Assembly: GCA_003053925.1 (NCBI GenBank) | Contig: QBKD01000001.1 | Span: 62,001-126,000, forward strand | DNA from: Microbacteriaceae bacterium MWH-Ta3 | Lineage (GTDB): Bacteria; Actinomycetota; Actinomycetes; Actinomycetales; Microbacteriaceae | Direction of reading: 5' to 3' | Length of the DNA: 64,000 bases | Shown: positions 16,183 to 24,907 of the stretch, one piece after another | How positions within the stretch are numbered: the stretch's first letter is position 1 | Layout of the letters: each line of letters starts with the position of its first letter | The notes under the pieces: generated by a model | Databases searched by the model: none | What the model was told of the DNA's origin: nothing | What the model saw: the letters and a program-made list of their open reading frames with translations, nothing else | Program-made: the position numbers and the translations under genes

Positions 16183-18675
16183 ATGAAAATTATTGTTGTT
16201 GGTGGTGTTGCGGGCGGTGCCTCCGTTGCCGCACGAGCACGCCGTTTGGACGAATCAGCCGAAATCATCGTGTTCGAGCGCGGTCACCACGTATCGTTCG
16301 CAAACTGTGGATTGCCGTATCACATCGGCGGCGTGATTACCGATCGCTCGCGTTTGCTCTTGCAGAACCCTGACTCGCTGCGCGAATCGCTCGATCTCGA
16401 TGTTCGGCTCGCGTCCGAGGTGATGTCAATTGACCGCACCAACAAAACGGTAACGGTCCGCAATGTTGACACCAACGACGAGTACGTCGAGAGCTACGAT
16501 GCACTCGCGTTGTGCCCGGGCGCTGACGCCGTGCGCCCACCGCTGCCGGGTATCGATCTTCCCGATGTTCATGTCCTTCGTCGCGTGGGCGACATGGATG
16601 CCATCAAGGCGGACCTCGATGCGCTGCTTGAGTCCGCCCGTGAACGCAAAACTCGCGTCAATGTCGCCGTCATTGGCGCGGGATACATCGGCCTGGAAAT
16701 GGCCGAAAACTTGGTTCATCGAGGCGCGACCGTCGAAGTTGTCGAGTTAGCAGACCAAATTCTGCCTCCGCTTGACCGCGAAATGTCAATCCCCGTCGAG
16801 CACCACCTGCGCTCGCGCGGAGTCCTTGTTCATTTATCGACCAAGGCTGCGGCATTCACGCCACGTGACGGTGGTGGACTTCGTGTCGAGCTCGACAATA
16901 TGTCGACGTTGTCGGTCGATATGGTGATTTTGTCTGTAGGCGTTCGCCCCAACACAAGCCTGGCTGTTGCCGCGGGCCTGGAACTGGGGCCGCGAGGCGG
17001 AATCACAGTTGATACCCATATGCGAACCTCGGATCCGCATATCTGGGCAGTCGGCGATGCAGTCGAGACCCCGCACACCGTGCTACCCGGCACGTACCTG
17101 GCACCTCTTGCTGGTCCGGCCAACCGTGAAGCCCGCGTGGCCGCGGAAAACATCTGCGGGCGCACAACGGAATACACGTCGACGCAGGCAACATCGATTG
17201 TCAAAGTGTTTGACATGGTGGCCGGAGGCACAGGAGCCACCGAACGACAGCTGACGGCTGCCGGCATGGACTTCCAGACTGTTCACGTGCACCCCTCGGG
17301 CCACGCGGGTTATTACCCGGGTACCGCAAATATGGACCTGAAGGTCATATTCCATCCCGAAACGGGGCGGATTTTGGGCGCGCAGGCAGTTGGTTTCGAC
17401 GGAATTGACAAGCGACTCGATGTATTGGCCACGGCGCTTCGCGCGGGACACACCGTGTTTGACCTGGAAACCTACGAACTGTCGTACGCTCCCCCGTTCG
17501 GATCAGCTAAAGACCCGGTCAACATGGCGGGATTTGTTGCCAGCAACGTCGTGCGTGGCGACCTGAAACTCTGGTATTCGCAGGATTACCCCACCGTGAC
17601 AGACGGCGCCCGCCTCATCGATGTTCGAACGGCGGATGAGTTCGACATTTGGCATATTCCTGGTGCCGAAAATGTCCCTCTGGGCGATATCCGCGCGGCC
17701 TCGGCGGAGTGGGATCGCAGCACTCCGATTCGCCTGTATTGCGCCGTCGGCTTCCGGTCCTACCTGGCGTATCGTGCCCTGGTGGGACGAGGTTTCACCG
17801 ATGTGATGACTTTGTCTGGCGGTTCGAATACCTTCAAAACATTCCATGAGGTCGACCTCGATTTTTCGGCACCCATCCCTGCAATCGAAAACTACGCGGA
17901 AGCGGAATCGTTGTTCGTCATGCCGCCCAAGGGTTCGGGCGTATCCATTGATTTGGATTGCACGGGGCTTGCCTGTCCCGGACCGATCATGAAGTTGTCC
18001 GAACACATGAAGTCTGCGCATTCTGGCGACCAGGTTGTGGTGCATGTGTCCGACCCCGGCTTCGCCAATGACGCACCCGCCTGGGCACGGAAAAACGGCC
18101 ACGAACTCGTCGACATCACTCCGGAAGGGCCGGGCTATCGCGCAACCATCCGTAAGGGTGGGGCCGTTGCCGCACAGGCGGGATTCACGACCCACTCATC
18201 GGGACCGGGAAAAACAACATTCGTAGTCTTTTCTGGCGACCTCGACAAAGTCATCGCCGCGTTCATCATTGCCAATGGCGCTTTGAGCATGGGCGACGAA
18301 GTCACGATGTTCTTCACCTTCTGGGGACTCAATTCGCTTCGACTGCGCAAACCTCCGCGCCGCCGCCACACTGTTCTCTCGAAGGCGTTCCTCGCCATGA
18401 TGCCGGCGGGTGCAGACAAGCTCACGCTTTCGAACATGCATATGGCCGGAGCGGGAACCCGCATGATCAAGTGGGTCATGAAAATGAATGGCGTACATTC
18501 ACTGCCCGAGCTCATTGCCGAGGCGCAGTCCAACGGTGCGCGTATCGTGGGGTGCACGATGACGATGGATTTGCTCGGCATCGTGCAGTCCGATCTTCTG
18601 CCCGGCGTTGAACTCGGCGGCGTCGCCACGTTCCTGGGCGAAGCGGCCGAATCCGGCACCACATTGTTCATTTAA
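16183..18675 (+). CDS. CoA-disulfide reductase fused to rhodanese, TusA and DsrE domains
   Basis: An 830-residue fusion. Residues 1-440 are a pyridine nucleotide-disulfide reductase of the CoA-disulfide reductase type: FAD loop VVGGVAGGAS and the single redox Cys42 in FANCGLPYH. About 450-555 is a rhodanese domain with Cys520 in YCAVGFRS. About 585-660 is a TusA-like domain with Cys598 in the CPGP motif. The C-terminal part is DsrE/DsrE2-like with Cys791 in GCTMTMD. Such fusions reduce CoA persulfide or polysulfide and relay sulfane sulfur between cysteines. The ATG at 16183 has GGGAG upstream; an in-frame ATG at 16162 is possible. Two channel genes follow at short spacing. Confidence 0.9.
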   Translation: MKIIVVGGVAGGASVAARARRLDESAEIIVFERGHHVSFANCGLPYHIGGVITDRSRLLLQNPDSLRESLDLDVRLASEVMSIDRTNKTVTVRNVDTNDEYVESYDALALCPGADAVRPPLPGIDLPDVHVLRRVGDMDAIKADLDALLESARERKTRVNVAVIGAGYIGLEMAENLVHRGATVEVVELADQILPPLDREMSIPVEHHLRSRGVLVHLSTKAAAFTPRDGGGLRVELDNMSTLSVDMVILSVGVRPNTSLAVAAGLELGPRGGITVDTHMRTSDPHIWAVGDAVETPHTVLPGTYLAPLAGPANREARVAAENICGRTTEYTSTQATSIVKVFDMVAGGTGATERQLTAAGMDFQTVHVHPSGHAGYYPGTANMDLKVIFHPETGRILGAQAVGFDGIDKRLDVLATALRAGHTVFDLETYELSYAPPFGSAKDPVNMAGFVASNVVRGDLKLWYSQDYPTVTDGARLIDVRTADEFDIWHIPGAENVPLGDIRAASAEWDRSTPIRLYCAVGFRSYLAYRALVGRGFTDVMTLSGGSNTFKTFHEVDLDFSAPIPAIENYAEAESLFVMPPKGSGVSIDLDCTGLACPGPIMKLSEHMKSAHSGDQVVVHVSDPGFANDAPAWARKNGHELVDITPEGPGYRATIRKGGAVAAQAGFTTHSSGPGKTTFVVFSGDLDKVIAAFIIANGALSMGDEVTMFFTFWGLNSLRLRKPPRRRHTVLSKAFLAMMPAGADKLTLSNMHMAGAGTRMIKWVMKMNGVHSLPELIAEAQSNGARIVGCTMTMDLLGIVQSDLLPGVELGGVATFLGEAAESGTTLFI

Positions 18676-18706
18676 TTGCGGCACCGTATTTGAGTTAGGT
18701 ATCACC

Positions 18707-19378
18707 ATGTCAACACCACGTCTCGGCCACCGTCTTGTTTCTGAATTCGTGGGAACGGGCGTGCTCTCGTTGACCATTGTGGGGACCGGAATCCAAATGT
18801 TTGCGCTCACGCAGAGTGTGGGAATTACCCACTTGTCTATTGCCGTGGCCGTGGGCGCGGTTTTGGCCATGGTGGTCGCGTTGGGGCTTCCCATCAGTGG
18901 GGCAAATTTCAACCCCGTGACGACGCTCACCGTGGCGCTGGTCGAGGGCGCACGCGACTACGGGCGCATCGCGATGTACATGGTCGCTCAGACCCTGGGC
19001 GCAATCGTGGGCGTCATGACCGCTAACATCCTGTGGGATTCCACACTGGTGTCTTTTTCCACAAGCACTGCCGAGCCCTCGCTCAATCTGCTCCTGAGTG
19101 AAGTGATCGCGACGGGAGGCCTGATGTTCTTGATTGTGGTCATGGTGGCACGTCGCACACCCACGAAGTTGATTTGGGTGCTTCCTGCCTGGGTTATTCC
19201 CGCCGTGCTCTTCACGCCGTCGGGCACCTGGGCAAACCCCGCAATCACTGTCGCTCGATTCTTCACGGACTCCTTTACGGGCGCTCCCGCCGGATTTGTG
19301 TTGCCGTATGTTGCCGCACAGGTTGTGGGTGGCCTGGCAGTGGTTGTCGTCTGGTGGGTTATTCGGCGTACTCGGTAG
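18707..19378 (+). CDS. Aquaporin-family (MIP) channel, copy 1
   Basis: A 223-residue membrane protein with six hydrophobic segments and the two half-helix loops of the MIP family: NPV in ANFNPVTTL and NPA in WANPAIT. In classical aquaporins an Arg follows the second NPA; here it is Ile, as in the AqpS-like group often seen in arsenic operons. It conducts small neutral solutes across the membrane; the true solute is unknown. The ATG at 18707 begins 32 bases after the sulfur-transfer gene, so the two are probably one operon. A longer upstream open frame overlaps that gene and is not used. Confidence 0.88.
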   Translation: MSTPRLGHRLVSEFVGTGVLSLTIVGTGIQMFALTQSVGITHLSIAVAVGAVLAMVVALGLPISGANFNPVTTLTVALVEGARDYGRIAMYMVAQTLGAIVGVMTANILWDSTLVSFSTSTAEPSLNLLLSEVIATGGLMFLIVVMVARRTPTKLIWVLPAWVIPAVLFTPSGTWANPAITVARFFTDSFTGAPAGFVLPYVAAQVVGGLAVVVVWWVIRRTR

Positions 19379-19387
19379 TCTTAGGGC

Positions 19388-20059
19388 ATGGCCAAGAAGT
19401 CTCTCGTTCCCGCTCTTATCGCTGAATTTGCCGGCACCGCCGTTGTGGTTCTCGCTCAAGTTGGCACCGGCGCACAAATGTTCCTGCTCACGGGCAATGC
19501 GGGATTGACGATCATCGCGGTTGCCGCGGTCACGGCGCTTGCGCTCGCATTTGGGCTGCGTCTTGCTGGACCCATCAGTGGTGGTCACTTTAATCCCGCA
19601 GTGACGTTGACTCTGGCGCTGACCGGCTCGATCCGTTTGACCTACCTCTTGCCCTACGCCATTGCACAGGTTGCGGGTGGCATTAGTGGCGCAATTGTGG
19701 CCAATGTGTTGTGGGGCGAGTACGCGGTTTCCGCCGCCCCTGGCATTACGCCCACTCTGCAACCTCTCATCAGTGAAATTGTCGCGAGCGTCGTTCTGAT
19801 CTCGATTTATGCACTTGCCGTGTGGCGCGGTACGCCCCGGCTTACTGTTTCACTGGTGCCGTTGTGGGTAGGTGCAGCGATGCTTTTCACACCGACAAAC
19901 GCCGTGGCCAACCCTGCATTCACTATTGGTCGCGCCTTCACCGACTCGTTTGCCAGTATCGGAACCAACGCCGTAGCCACCTTTGTCGGAGCGCAGCTCA
20001 TTGCAGCCGTTGCCGTGGCTGCATTGCAGTGGGCAACGGGGCGCCGGGGCGACCAGTAG
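19388..20059 (+). CDS. Aquaporin-family (MIP) channel, copy 2
   Basis: Also exactly 223 residues and clearly a paralogue of the preceding gene, with shared landmarks GTGAQMFLLT, ISGGHFNPAVT and VANPAFTIGRAFTDSF. Both asparagine motifs are NPA here, and Phe follows the second one, again removing the usual selectivity-filter Arg. The start is nine bases after the first channel's stop, with a short gap ending in TTAGGGC before the ATG. Tandem placement suggests a heteromeric or functionally split pair, which is inference. Confidence 0.88.
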   Translation: MAKKSLVPALIAEFAGTAVVVLAQVGTGAQMFLLTGNAGLTIIAVAAVTALALAFGLRLAGPISGGHFNPAVTLTLALTGSIRLTYLLPYAIAQVAGGISGAIVANVLWGEYAVSAAPGITPTLQPLISEIVASVVLISIYALAVWRGTPRLTVSLVPLWVGAAMLFTPTNAVANPAFTIGRAFTDSFASIGTNAVATFVGAQLIAAVAVAALQWATGRRGDQ

Positions 20060-20062
20060 CCA

Positions 20063-21499
20063 CTAGGACCCCGAAGCCGGTATGTGTCGCAGGCGAATTC
20101 CCGCCATCTCTTTGGCAACACGAACAACCTGATGACTGTATCCGTATTCGTTGTCGTACCAGACATAAATCACGGCATGGTTGTCCTGCGCAATCGTCGC
20201 TAACCCGTCAACGACACCCGCATGAGTGGAGCCGACGAAGTCAGTGGATACCACTTCCGGTGATTCGATGTAATCAATCTGATTGCTCAGCTGAGATCCC
20301 AACGCCGCCGTACGCAGCGCAAGGTTGACCTCGGTGGCCGATACCGAATGCTTGAGAGTCAAATTGAGAATCGCCATTGATACGTTCGGAGTAGGCACAC
20401 GGATTGCGTTACCCGTGAGGCGTCCCGCGAGTTCGGGAAGCGCCTTTGCGACGGCTTGGGCCGCTCCCGTTTCCGAAATGACCAGGTTCAGTGGCGCACT
20501 GCGGCCGCGTCGGTCGCCGCTGTGGAAGTTATCAATGAGGTTCTGATCGTTGGTGTACGAATGCACCGTTTCCACGTGACCGTAGTCGACACCGAAGGCA
20601 TCGTTGATGACCTTGAGCACGGGCGCAATGGCATTTGTCGTGCAGGACGCCGCGGACAAAATTCGGTCCGACTCGTCAATTGTTGATTCGTTGAGACCGA
20701 ACACGATGTTTTTCAGAGGACTCTTGCCCGGGGCGGTCAGCAGCACCTTGGCGATTCCCGTGCTGCGCAAGTGTTGCGAGAGCCCCGCCTCGTCACGCCA
20801 CTTTCCCGTGTTGTCAATCAGTAACGCGTTCGAAATTCCCCATTGTGTGTAGTCGACAGCGGCCGGGTCGTTGGCATAAATCACCTGAATTTCGGTGCCG
20901 TTGGCAAAGATGACGTTTCGATGTTCGTCAATGGTGATTGTTCCCGCGAATTTCCCATGGACGGAATCCCGACGCAACAAACTGGCGCGCTTGATCAGGT
21001 CGCCCTCACCACCTTTGCGCACCACAATCGCGCGCAACCTCAGGCCACGGCCGTTGCCGCCGTGACCCAGCAGAATTCGCGCAACGAGGCGGCCGATTCT
21101 GCCGAATCCATACAGAACCACGTCAGTGCGTGCCTCGGCAGCACCGTTGTTCACGCCAATGGGCACGCTCGATGCAAGATAGTCACGCATGGAGGACAAC
21201 GGTGAGCCCGCAAAATGCGCTTTCACTTTCGCCACGTCCACCTTGCAGGGACTCACATCCAAAGTTGACAGAGTTTCCAGGATCGCGAGCGTGTCCTCGA
21301 CGGGCAAGGGCGAACCGTCCCGATGCCGTGCCGCGCGATGGACTTTCACCAGATCGATGGGTGAGCAGTCAATCAAGCTGCGGCCATTTACCGAGAGCAC
21401 AACGCCCTTATCGCGGTATAAACGTCCGATGAGCGGAATGAGCCGCTCGGCTACAGAGATGGTTTTCGACCAGTCTTTTTCCGACTGTGTAATGTCCAC
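20063..21499 (-). CDS. Glyceraldehyde-3-phosphate dehydrogenase, long form (GapB-like)
   Basis: A 478-residue protein whose first 125 residues precede a normal GAPDH core: NAD loop GFGRIGR near 131, catalytic Cys286 in SAASCTTNAIAP, and a C-terminal WYDNEYGYS. The extended form matches the 480-residue GapB of corynebacteria, which works mainly in gluconeogenesis. It oxidises glyceraldehyde 3-phosphate to 1,3-bisphosphoglycerate or the reverse. The GTG start at 21499 is preceded by GGGAG. It follows metF by 59 bases and converges on the channel genes with only three bases between stops. Another possibility is a role in arsenate handling, because the channels resemble arsenic-linked ones, but no ars gene is seen. 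Confidence 0.88.
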   Translation of the reverse strand: MDITQSEKDWSKTISVAERLIPLIGRLYRDKGVVLSVNGRSLIDCSPIDLVKVHRAARHRDGSPLPVEDTLAILETLSTLDVSPCKVDVAKVKAHFAGSPLSSMRDYLASSVPIGVNNGAAEARTDVVLYGFGRIGRLVARILLGHGGNGRGLRLRAIVVRKGGEGDLIKRASLLRRDSVHGKFAGTITIDEHRNVIFANGTEIQVIYANDPAAVDYTQWGISNALLIDNTGKWRDEAGLSQHLRSTGIAKVLLTAPGKSPLKNIVFGLNESTIDESDRILSAASCTTNAIAPVLKVINDAFGVDYGHVETVHSYTNDQNLIDNFHSGDRRGRSAPLNLVISETGAAQAVAKALPELAGRLTGNAIRVPTPNVSMAILNLTLKHSVSATEVNLALRTAALGSQLSNQIDYIESPEVVSTDFVGSTHAGVVDGLATIAQDNHAVIYVWYDNEYGYSHQVVRVAKEMAGIRLRHIPASGS

Positions 21500-21558
21500 G
21501 GTGCTCCCAGCGTCATTGCAGTGAAGGGTGATTCTGTGTGGTGGACACCCACATACTA

Positions 21559-22488
21559 TTACGGAACGAGCCGCGCCGCGTGAAGGACATCGAGCACCGT
21601 GTCGTGCCGATTGAAGGCATAGAGGTGGATGCCCGGAGCGCCACCTGCCACAAGTTCATTCACGAGTTTCGTCGCATAGTCGACACCGACCGCTGCTCGG
21701 CCCTCGGCGGTGGGCTCAATTTGCAAATTGATCGACAATTCAGATGGTTCTTTTTCGCCCGTCAGCTCTACAACGCGGGTCAGGCGCTGGTGTGAGGTGA
21801 TGGGCATAATCCCCGGCAAAATCGGCATGGTGACCCCCGCGGTGCGGGCCTTGTCCACAAATCGGAAGTAATCATCCGAGTGAAAAAACAACTGGGTGAT
21901 GGCTAAATTCGCGCCAGCAGCCTGCTTGGCCAGCAACGAATCAATGTCCGCCCTCGTCGCTCCCGATTCGGGATGACCGTTCGGAAATGCGGCGACGGCC
22001 ACGTTCACGGGCGCCGGGGTCGGATCGATTCGGCGAGCGGTCGAACCCATAACCGGGTAGTCAGTCCAGGGCGCGCGCTCTGATTGGACGTGCTGAATCA
22101 GCTGCACCAATTCCGCAGCAGTCTTTACATCGCCGATGAAATCATCGATGTGCGCCTCGTCGGTGGGAGGGTCTCCACGCAGTGCGAGGAAACTGGTAAT
22201 TCCGGCGTCCAGAAATTCGCGCACCAAATCTGCCGCTTCTGCGTGAGTGGTGCCGACACACGTCAGGTGGGCCATGGGCTGCACATGAGTGTTATGGAGG
22301 ATGTGCGTGAGTACCTCGAGCGACGAGCGACGGGACGAACCGCCCGCACCAAAAGTCACCGAGATGAATCGCGGGTGAACCGCAGCGAGTGCGCGAATCG
22401 TTTCATACAGCGACGGGGCTTTGTCCGGCGTGCGCGGCGGGTATACCTCGAATGACACCGGCACCGCGCCCTCGCCGAATGGGTTCAC
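21559..22488 (-). CDS. metF: 5,10-methylenetetrahydrofolate reductase
   Basis: A 309-residue flavoprotein that reduces methylenetetrahydrofolate to methyltetrahydrofolate for methionine synthesis. The core begins VPVSFEVYPPRT and contains FISVTFGAGGSS, HLTCVG and FLALRGDPP, the conserved folate and FAD contact segments. I start it at the GTG at 22488 because GGAGGG lies seven bases upstream and homology starts ten residues later; the longer open frame reaching 23013 runs through the divergent neighbour and is a shadow. Confidence 0.93.
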   Translation of the reverse strand: MNPFGEGAVPVSFEVYPPRTPDKAPSLYETIRALAAVHPRFISVTFGAGGSSRRSSLEVLTHILHNTHVQPMAHLTCVGTTHAEAADLVREFLDAGITSFLALRGDPPTDEAHIDDFIGDVKTAAELVQLIQHVQSERAPWTDYPVMGSTARRIDPTPAPVNVAVAAFPNGHPESGATRADIDSLLAKQAAGANLAITQLFFHSDDYFRFVDKARTAGVTMPILPGIMPITSHQRLTRVVELTGEKEPSELSINLQIEPTAEGRAAVGVDYATKLVNELVAGGAPGIHLYAFNRHDTVLDVLHAARLVP

Positions 22489-22587
22489 CACACAGCCCTC
22501 CGATAATCGTGACAGTCGCACACTATGACGGTGCGTTTCGACATGGCCTCGCCGTCGCGACCGTGACAATTCTATCGCGAGCAGACG

Positions 22588-22599
22588 TAGGCTGGAGAG
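22588..22599 (+). promoter_or_regulatory. Possible -10 box for a leaderless transcript
   Basis: TAGGCT (22588-22593) ends six bases before the GTG at 22600, the spacing expected when transcription starts at the first base of the start codon. The same arrangement precedes the ParA-like gene at 10719. Confidence 0.35.
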
Positions 22600-23493
22600 G
22601 TGCGCGCCACGACTGCAAACCTGAAACGTGAAGTCCTCATGACGTTCACCGGAGACCCCGACGGTAATCCCGAGTGGGCGCAGCGCCTTGCGGAAGGCGA
22701 GGACACGGGCTTTTTCCCGGTAGGTAGCGACCCCTGGGTCATTCATTCCAGCTTCCCCACGCTCGTTGCGGGTATTCGCGCGCTTTTGGTGCAGGCTCTC
22801 CACCCTGGCGCTCTCGCCGGAGTTCACGACTGGTCCCGTTTTCGCGAGGACCCCCTGGGGCGCCTCGCGGGGACAATCCGTTGGCTTGCAACTGTCACGT
22901 TCGCCGATACGGAACGTGCCGAAGCGGAATGTGCACGGGTTCGACGGTTGCACGATCGCGTATCGGGGACGTATGTGACGGGGACTGGCGCGACCGTTGA
23001 CTATTCCGCCCATGATGACGATTTAGCGACCTGGGTCCACACCGTCTTCGCTGACAGCTTCCTCACGACCCATCTGGCGTTACAGGGTGGCATCGACGAC
23101 GGTGGCGACCGTTATGTGCGTGAATGGGCTCCCGTTGGCACACTTCTGGGTGTCAGCACTCCCCCACGATCCGTGGCCGAGCTTCGGCGGGACATTGATA
23201 ACTTCCGCACGTCGGGCGCCCTGCGGGTCGATGATCGCACGCGCGATGTTGTTGCCTTTGTGCGACGCCCGCCGCTGCACCCCACACTGATGCCCGCTTA
23301 CGGCGTGCTGTTCGCTGCCGCGGTTGCCACGATTCCCGTCGAACTTCGCCGTATGTTGGGCCTGCGGCGCACGCCGCTGCCCATCCTCACGACCGCTCGG
23401 GTCACACTGTGGGCGCTTCGTCTGGTGATTGGCACCACGTCGCCCGCGGAATTACATGCGCTGAGTCGCCACGAGCGCCTTCGCGCAAATTAA
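22600..23493 (+). CDS. MpaB-family (DUF2236) oxygenase-like protein
   Basis: A 297-residue protein of the oxygenase MpaB/DUF2236 family, recognised by the early segment around ALLVQALHPGALAGVHDWS, whose histidines could be heme ligands, and by TFADTERAE and WVHTVFADSFL. Family members include the latex-clearing protein Lcp, a heme b dioxygenase, but most are uncharacterised. The GTG at 22600 fits a leaderless start; an ATG at 22639 is an alternative. It is divergent from metF and convergent with an MFS transporter gene. Confidence 0.8.
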   Translation: MRATTANLKREVLMTFTGDPDGNPEWAQRLAEGEDTGFFPVGSDPWVIHSSFPTLVAGIRALLVQALHPGALAGVHDWSRFREDPLGRLAGTIRWLATVTFADTERAEAECARVRRLHDRVSGTYVTGTGATVDYSAHDDDLATWVHTVFADSFLTTHLALQGGIDDGGDRYVREWAPVGTLLGVSTPPRSVAELRRDIDNFRTSGALRVDDRTRDVVAFVRRPPLHPTLMPAYGVLFAAAVATIPVELRRMLGLRRTPLPILTTARVTLWALRLVIGTTSPAELHALSRHERLRAN

Positions 23494-23507
23494 CCGACAC
23501 GTCCCAC

Positions 23508-24776
23508 CTAGGCGGGGTGCGCCTCGGTAAATTCCGTGCGTGGTCGCTTCACAATCCACGACAACCACGCCGCAACGACACACAGCGCTGCGCCGCCCAG
23601 CCATGCGTAGGTGTAGGTGCCGAAGAAATCGCGCGAGAAACCCGCGGCCGTAGCCGCGATAGCCGCACCCACCTGGTGGGCAGCAAAAACCCAACCAAAG
23701 ACAATGGATGCGCGGTCGCCAAAGTATTCGCGACACAGTGCGACGGTGGGCGGGACCGTTGCCACCCAATCCAGACCGTAGACCACCACGAAAATGACGA
23801 TGCTGGGGCTGATGTCCTGCGACAGTAGCGTGGGCAAAAACGCCAGGCCGACGCCTCGAAAGAAGTAATAGCCGGTCAGCAGGTACCGAGGATTCACCCG
23901 GTCGGTGAGCCATCCCGAGAGAACTGTGCCAATGATGTCAAAAACACCGACAATCGCCAGAAGTCCCGCGGCTGCGGTGATGCTCATTCCGTGGTCGTGC
24001 GCCGACGGCACAAAGTGCAAGCCCACCAGGCCGTTGGTGGTGGCGCCACAAATCGCGAAGGCGGCGGCGAGCGCCCAGAACGTTGTGACCCGAGACGCGT
24101 CACGCAGAGTCACGAGTGCGCGACGCATTGCCCCCTTCTGGCGAGCACGCGGCGTGTAGTCGGCCACATCAACGCCCAACGGCGCCACACCCAGGTCCGA
24201 CGGGTCATTCCGGATGAATCGCAGGACAAGCGGCACGACGGCCAGCGCCGTACCCGCGATGATCAACGATGCAACCCTCCACCCCGTGGTTTCGGACATC
24301 GAGGCAACCAGCGGCAGGAATACTAATTGTCCGGTTGCGCTGCCTGCCGACAAAATGCCTACAACCAAGCCACGCCGGGCAACAAACCACGTGCCCGCGA
24401 TTTCCGAAGCGAATACCAGGGCCATCGAGCCGGTACCCATGCCGATGAGGACACCCCAGGTCAGGAACAACTGCCACTGTTCTGTAGCGAAGACGGTGAG
24501 GCCGCTACCCGCCGCAATCAGCACCAGGGCAACCGACGTGACCGCGCGAATGCCGAACCGACCGATGAGGGCGGCGGCAAACGGTGCGGTGAGGCCGTAG
24601 AGAAAGATGTTTACGCTGACGGCCATCGACATGACACCGATTGACCACCCGAACTCGTCGTTGAGCGGGATCATGAGCGGACCCGGCGCCGCACGGAACG
24701 CGGCCGCACCCATCAGTGCAACAAATGCAGCTGCCGCAACAAACCACGCGGGGTGTATTCGTCGTGTACGCGGCAT
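23508..24776 (-). CDS. Major facilitator superfamily transporter
   Basis: A 422-residue permease with about twelve hydrophobic segments in two halves, a cytoplasmic loop around residues 190-220 (DVADYTPRARQKGAMRR) and a charged loop after segment 2 (GRFGIRA), as in the MFS fold. The general layout resembles oxalate/formate and monocarboxylate permeases (OFA-like), but the substrate cannot be named. It is divergent from the ATP-grasp operon across 131 bases that contain a plausible promoter for the operon. Confidence 0.85.
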   Translation of the reverse strand: MPRTRRIHPAWFVAAAAFVALMGAAAFRAAPGPLMIPLNDEFGWSIGVMSMAVSVNIFLYGLTAPFAAALIGRFGIRAVTSVALVLIAAGSGLTVFATEQWQLFLTWGVLIGMGTGSMALVFASEIAGTWFVARRGLVVGILSAGSATGQLVFLPLVASMSETTGWRVASLIIAGTALAVVPLVLRFIRNDPSDLGVAPLGVDVADYTPRARQKGAMRRALVTLRDASRVTTFWALAAAFAICGATTNGLVGLHFVPSAHDHGMSITAAAGLLAIVGVFDIIGTVLSGWLTDRVNPRYLLTGYYFFRGVGLAFLPTLLSQDISPSIVIFVVVYGLDWVATVPPTVALCREYFGDRASIVFGWVFAAHQVGAAIAATAAGFSRDFFGTYTYAWLGGAALCVVAAWLSWIVKRPRTEFTEAHPA

Positions 24777-24857
24777 TGCGCTCCCTCATTCTGTTTCCAC
24801 TCAATGGTGGGTTCAGCCTATTCCGTCGACTGTCCCCGCCCCGAACAATTCACGCCG

Positions 24858-24887
24858 GTGACATACGGGGAAACACGAGCGTAATAC
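24858..24887 (+). promoter_or_regulatory. Promoter of the ATP-grasp operon
   Basis: GTGACA (24858-24863) and TAATAC (24882-24887) are spaced by 18 bases, a sigma-A-like arrangement ending 20 bases before the ATG at 24908. Confidence 0.45.
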
Positions 24888-24907
24888 GCGAACGTAAAAC
24901 TTGGCCC

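Noticed and set aside
22489-23013. N-terminal extension of metF
   Set aside because: It runs through the divergent MpaB-like gene; the GTG at 22488 has a good ribosome binding site and matches the family start.
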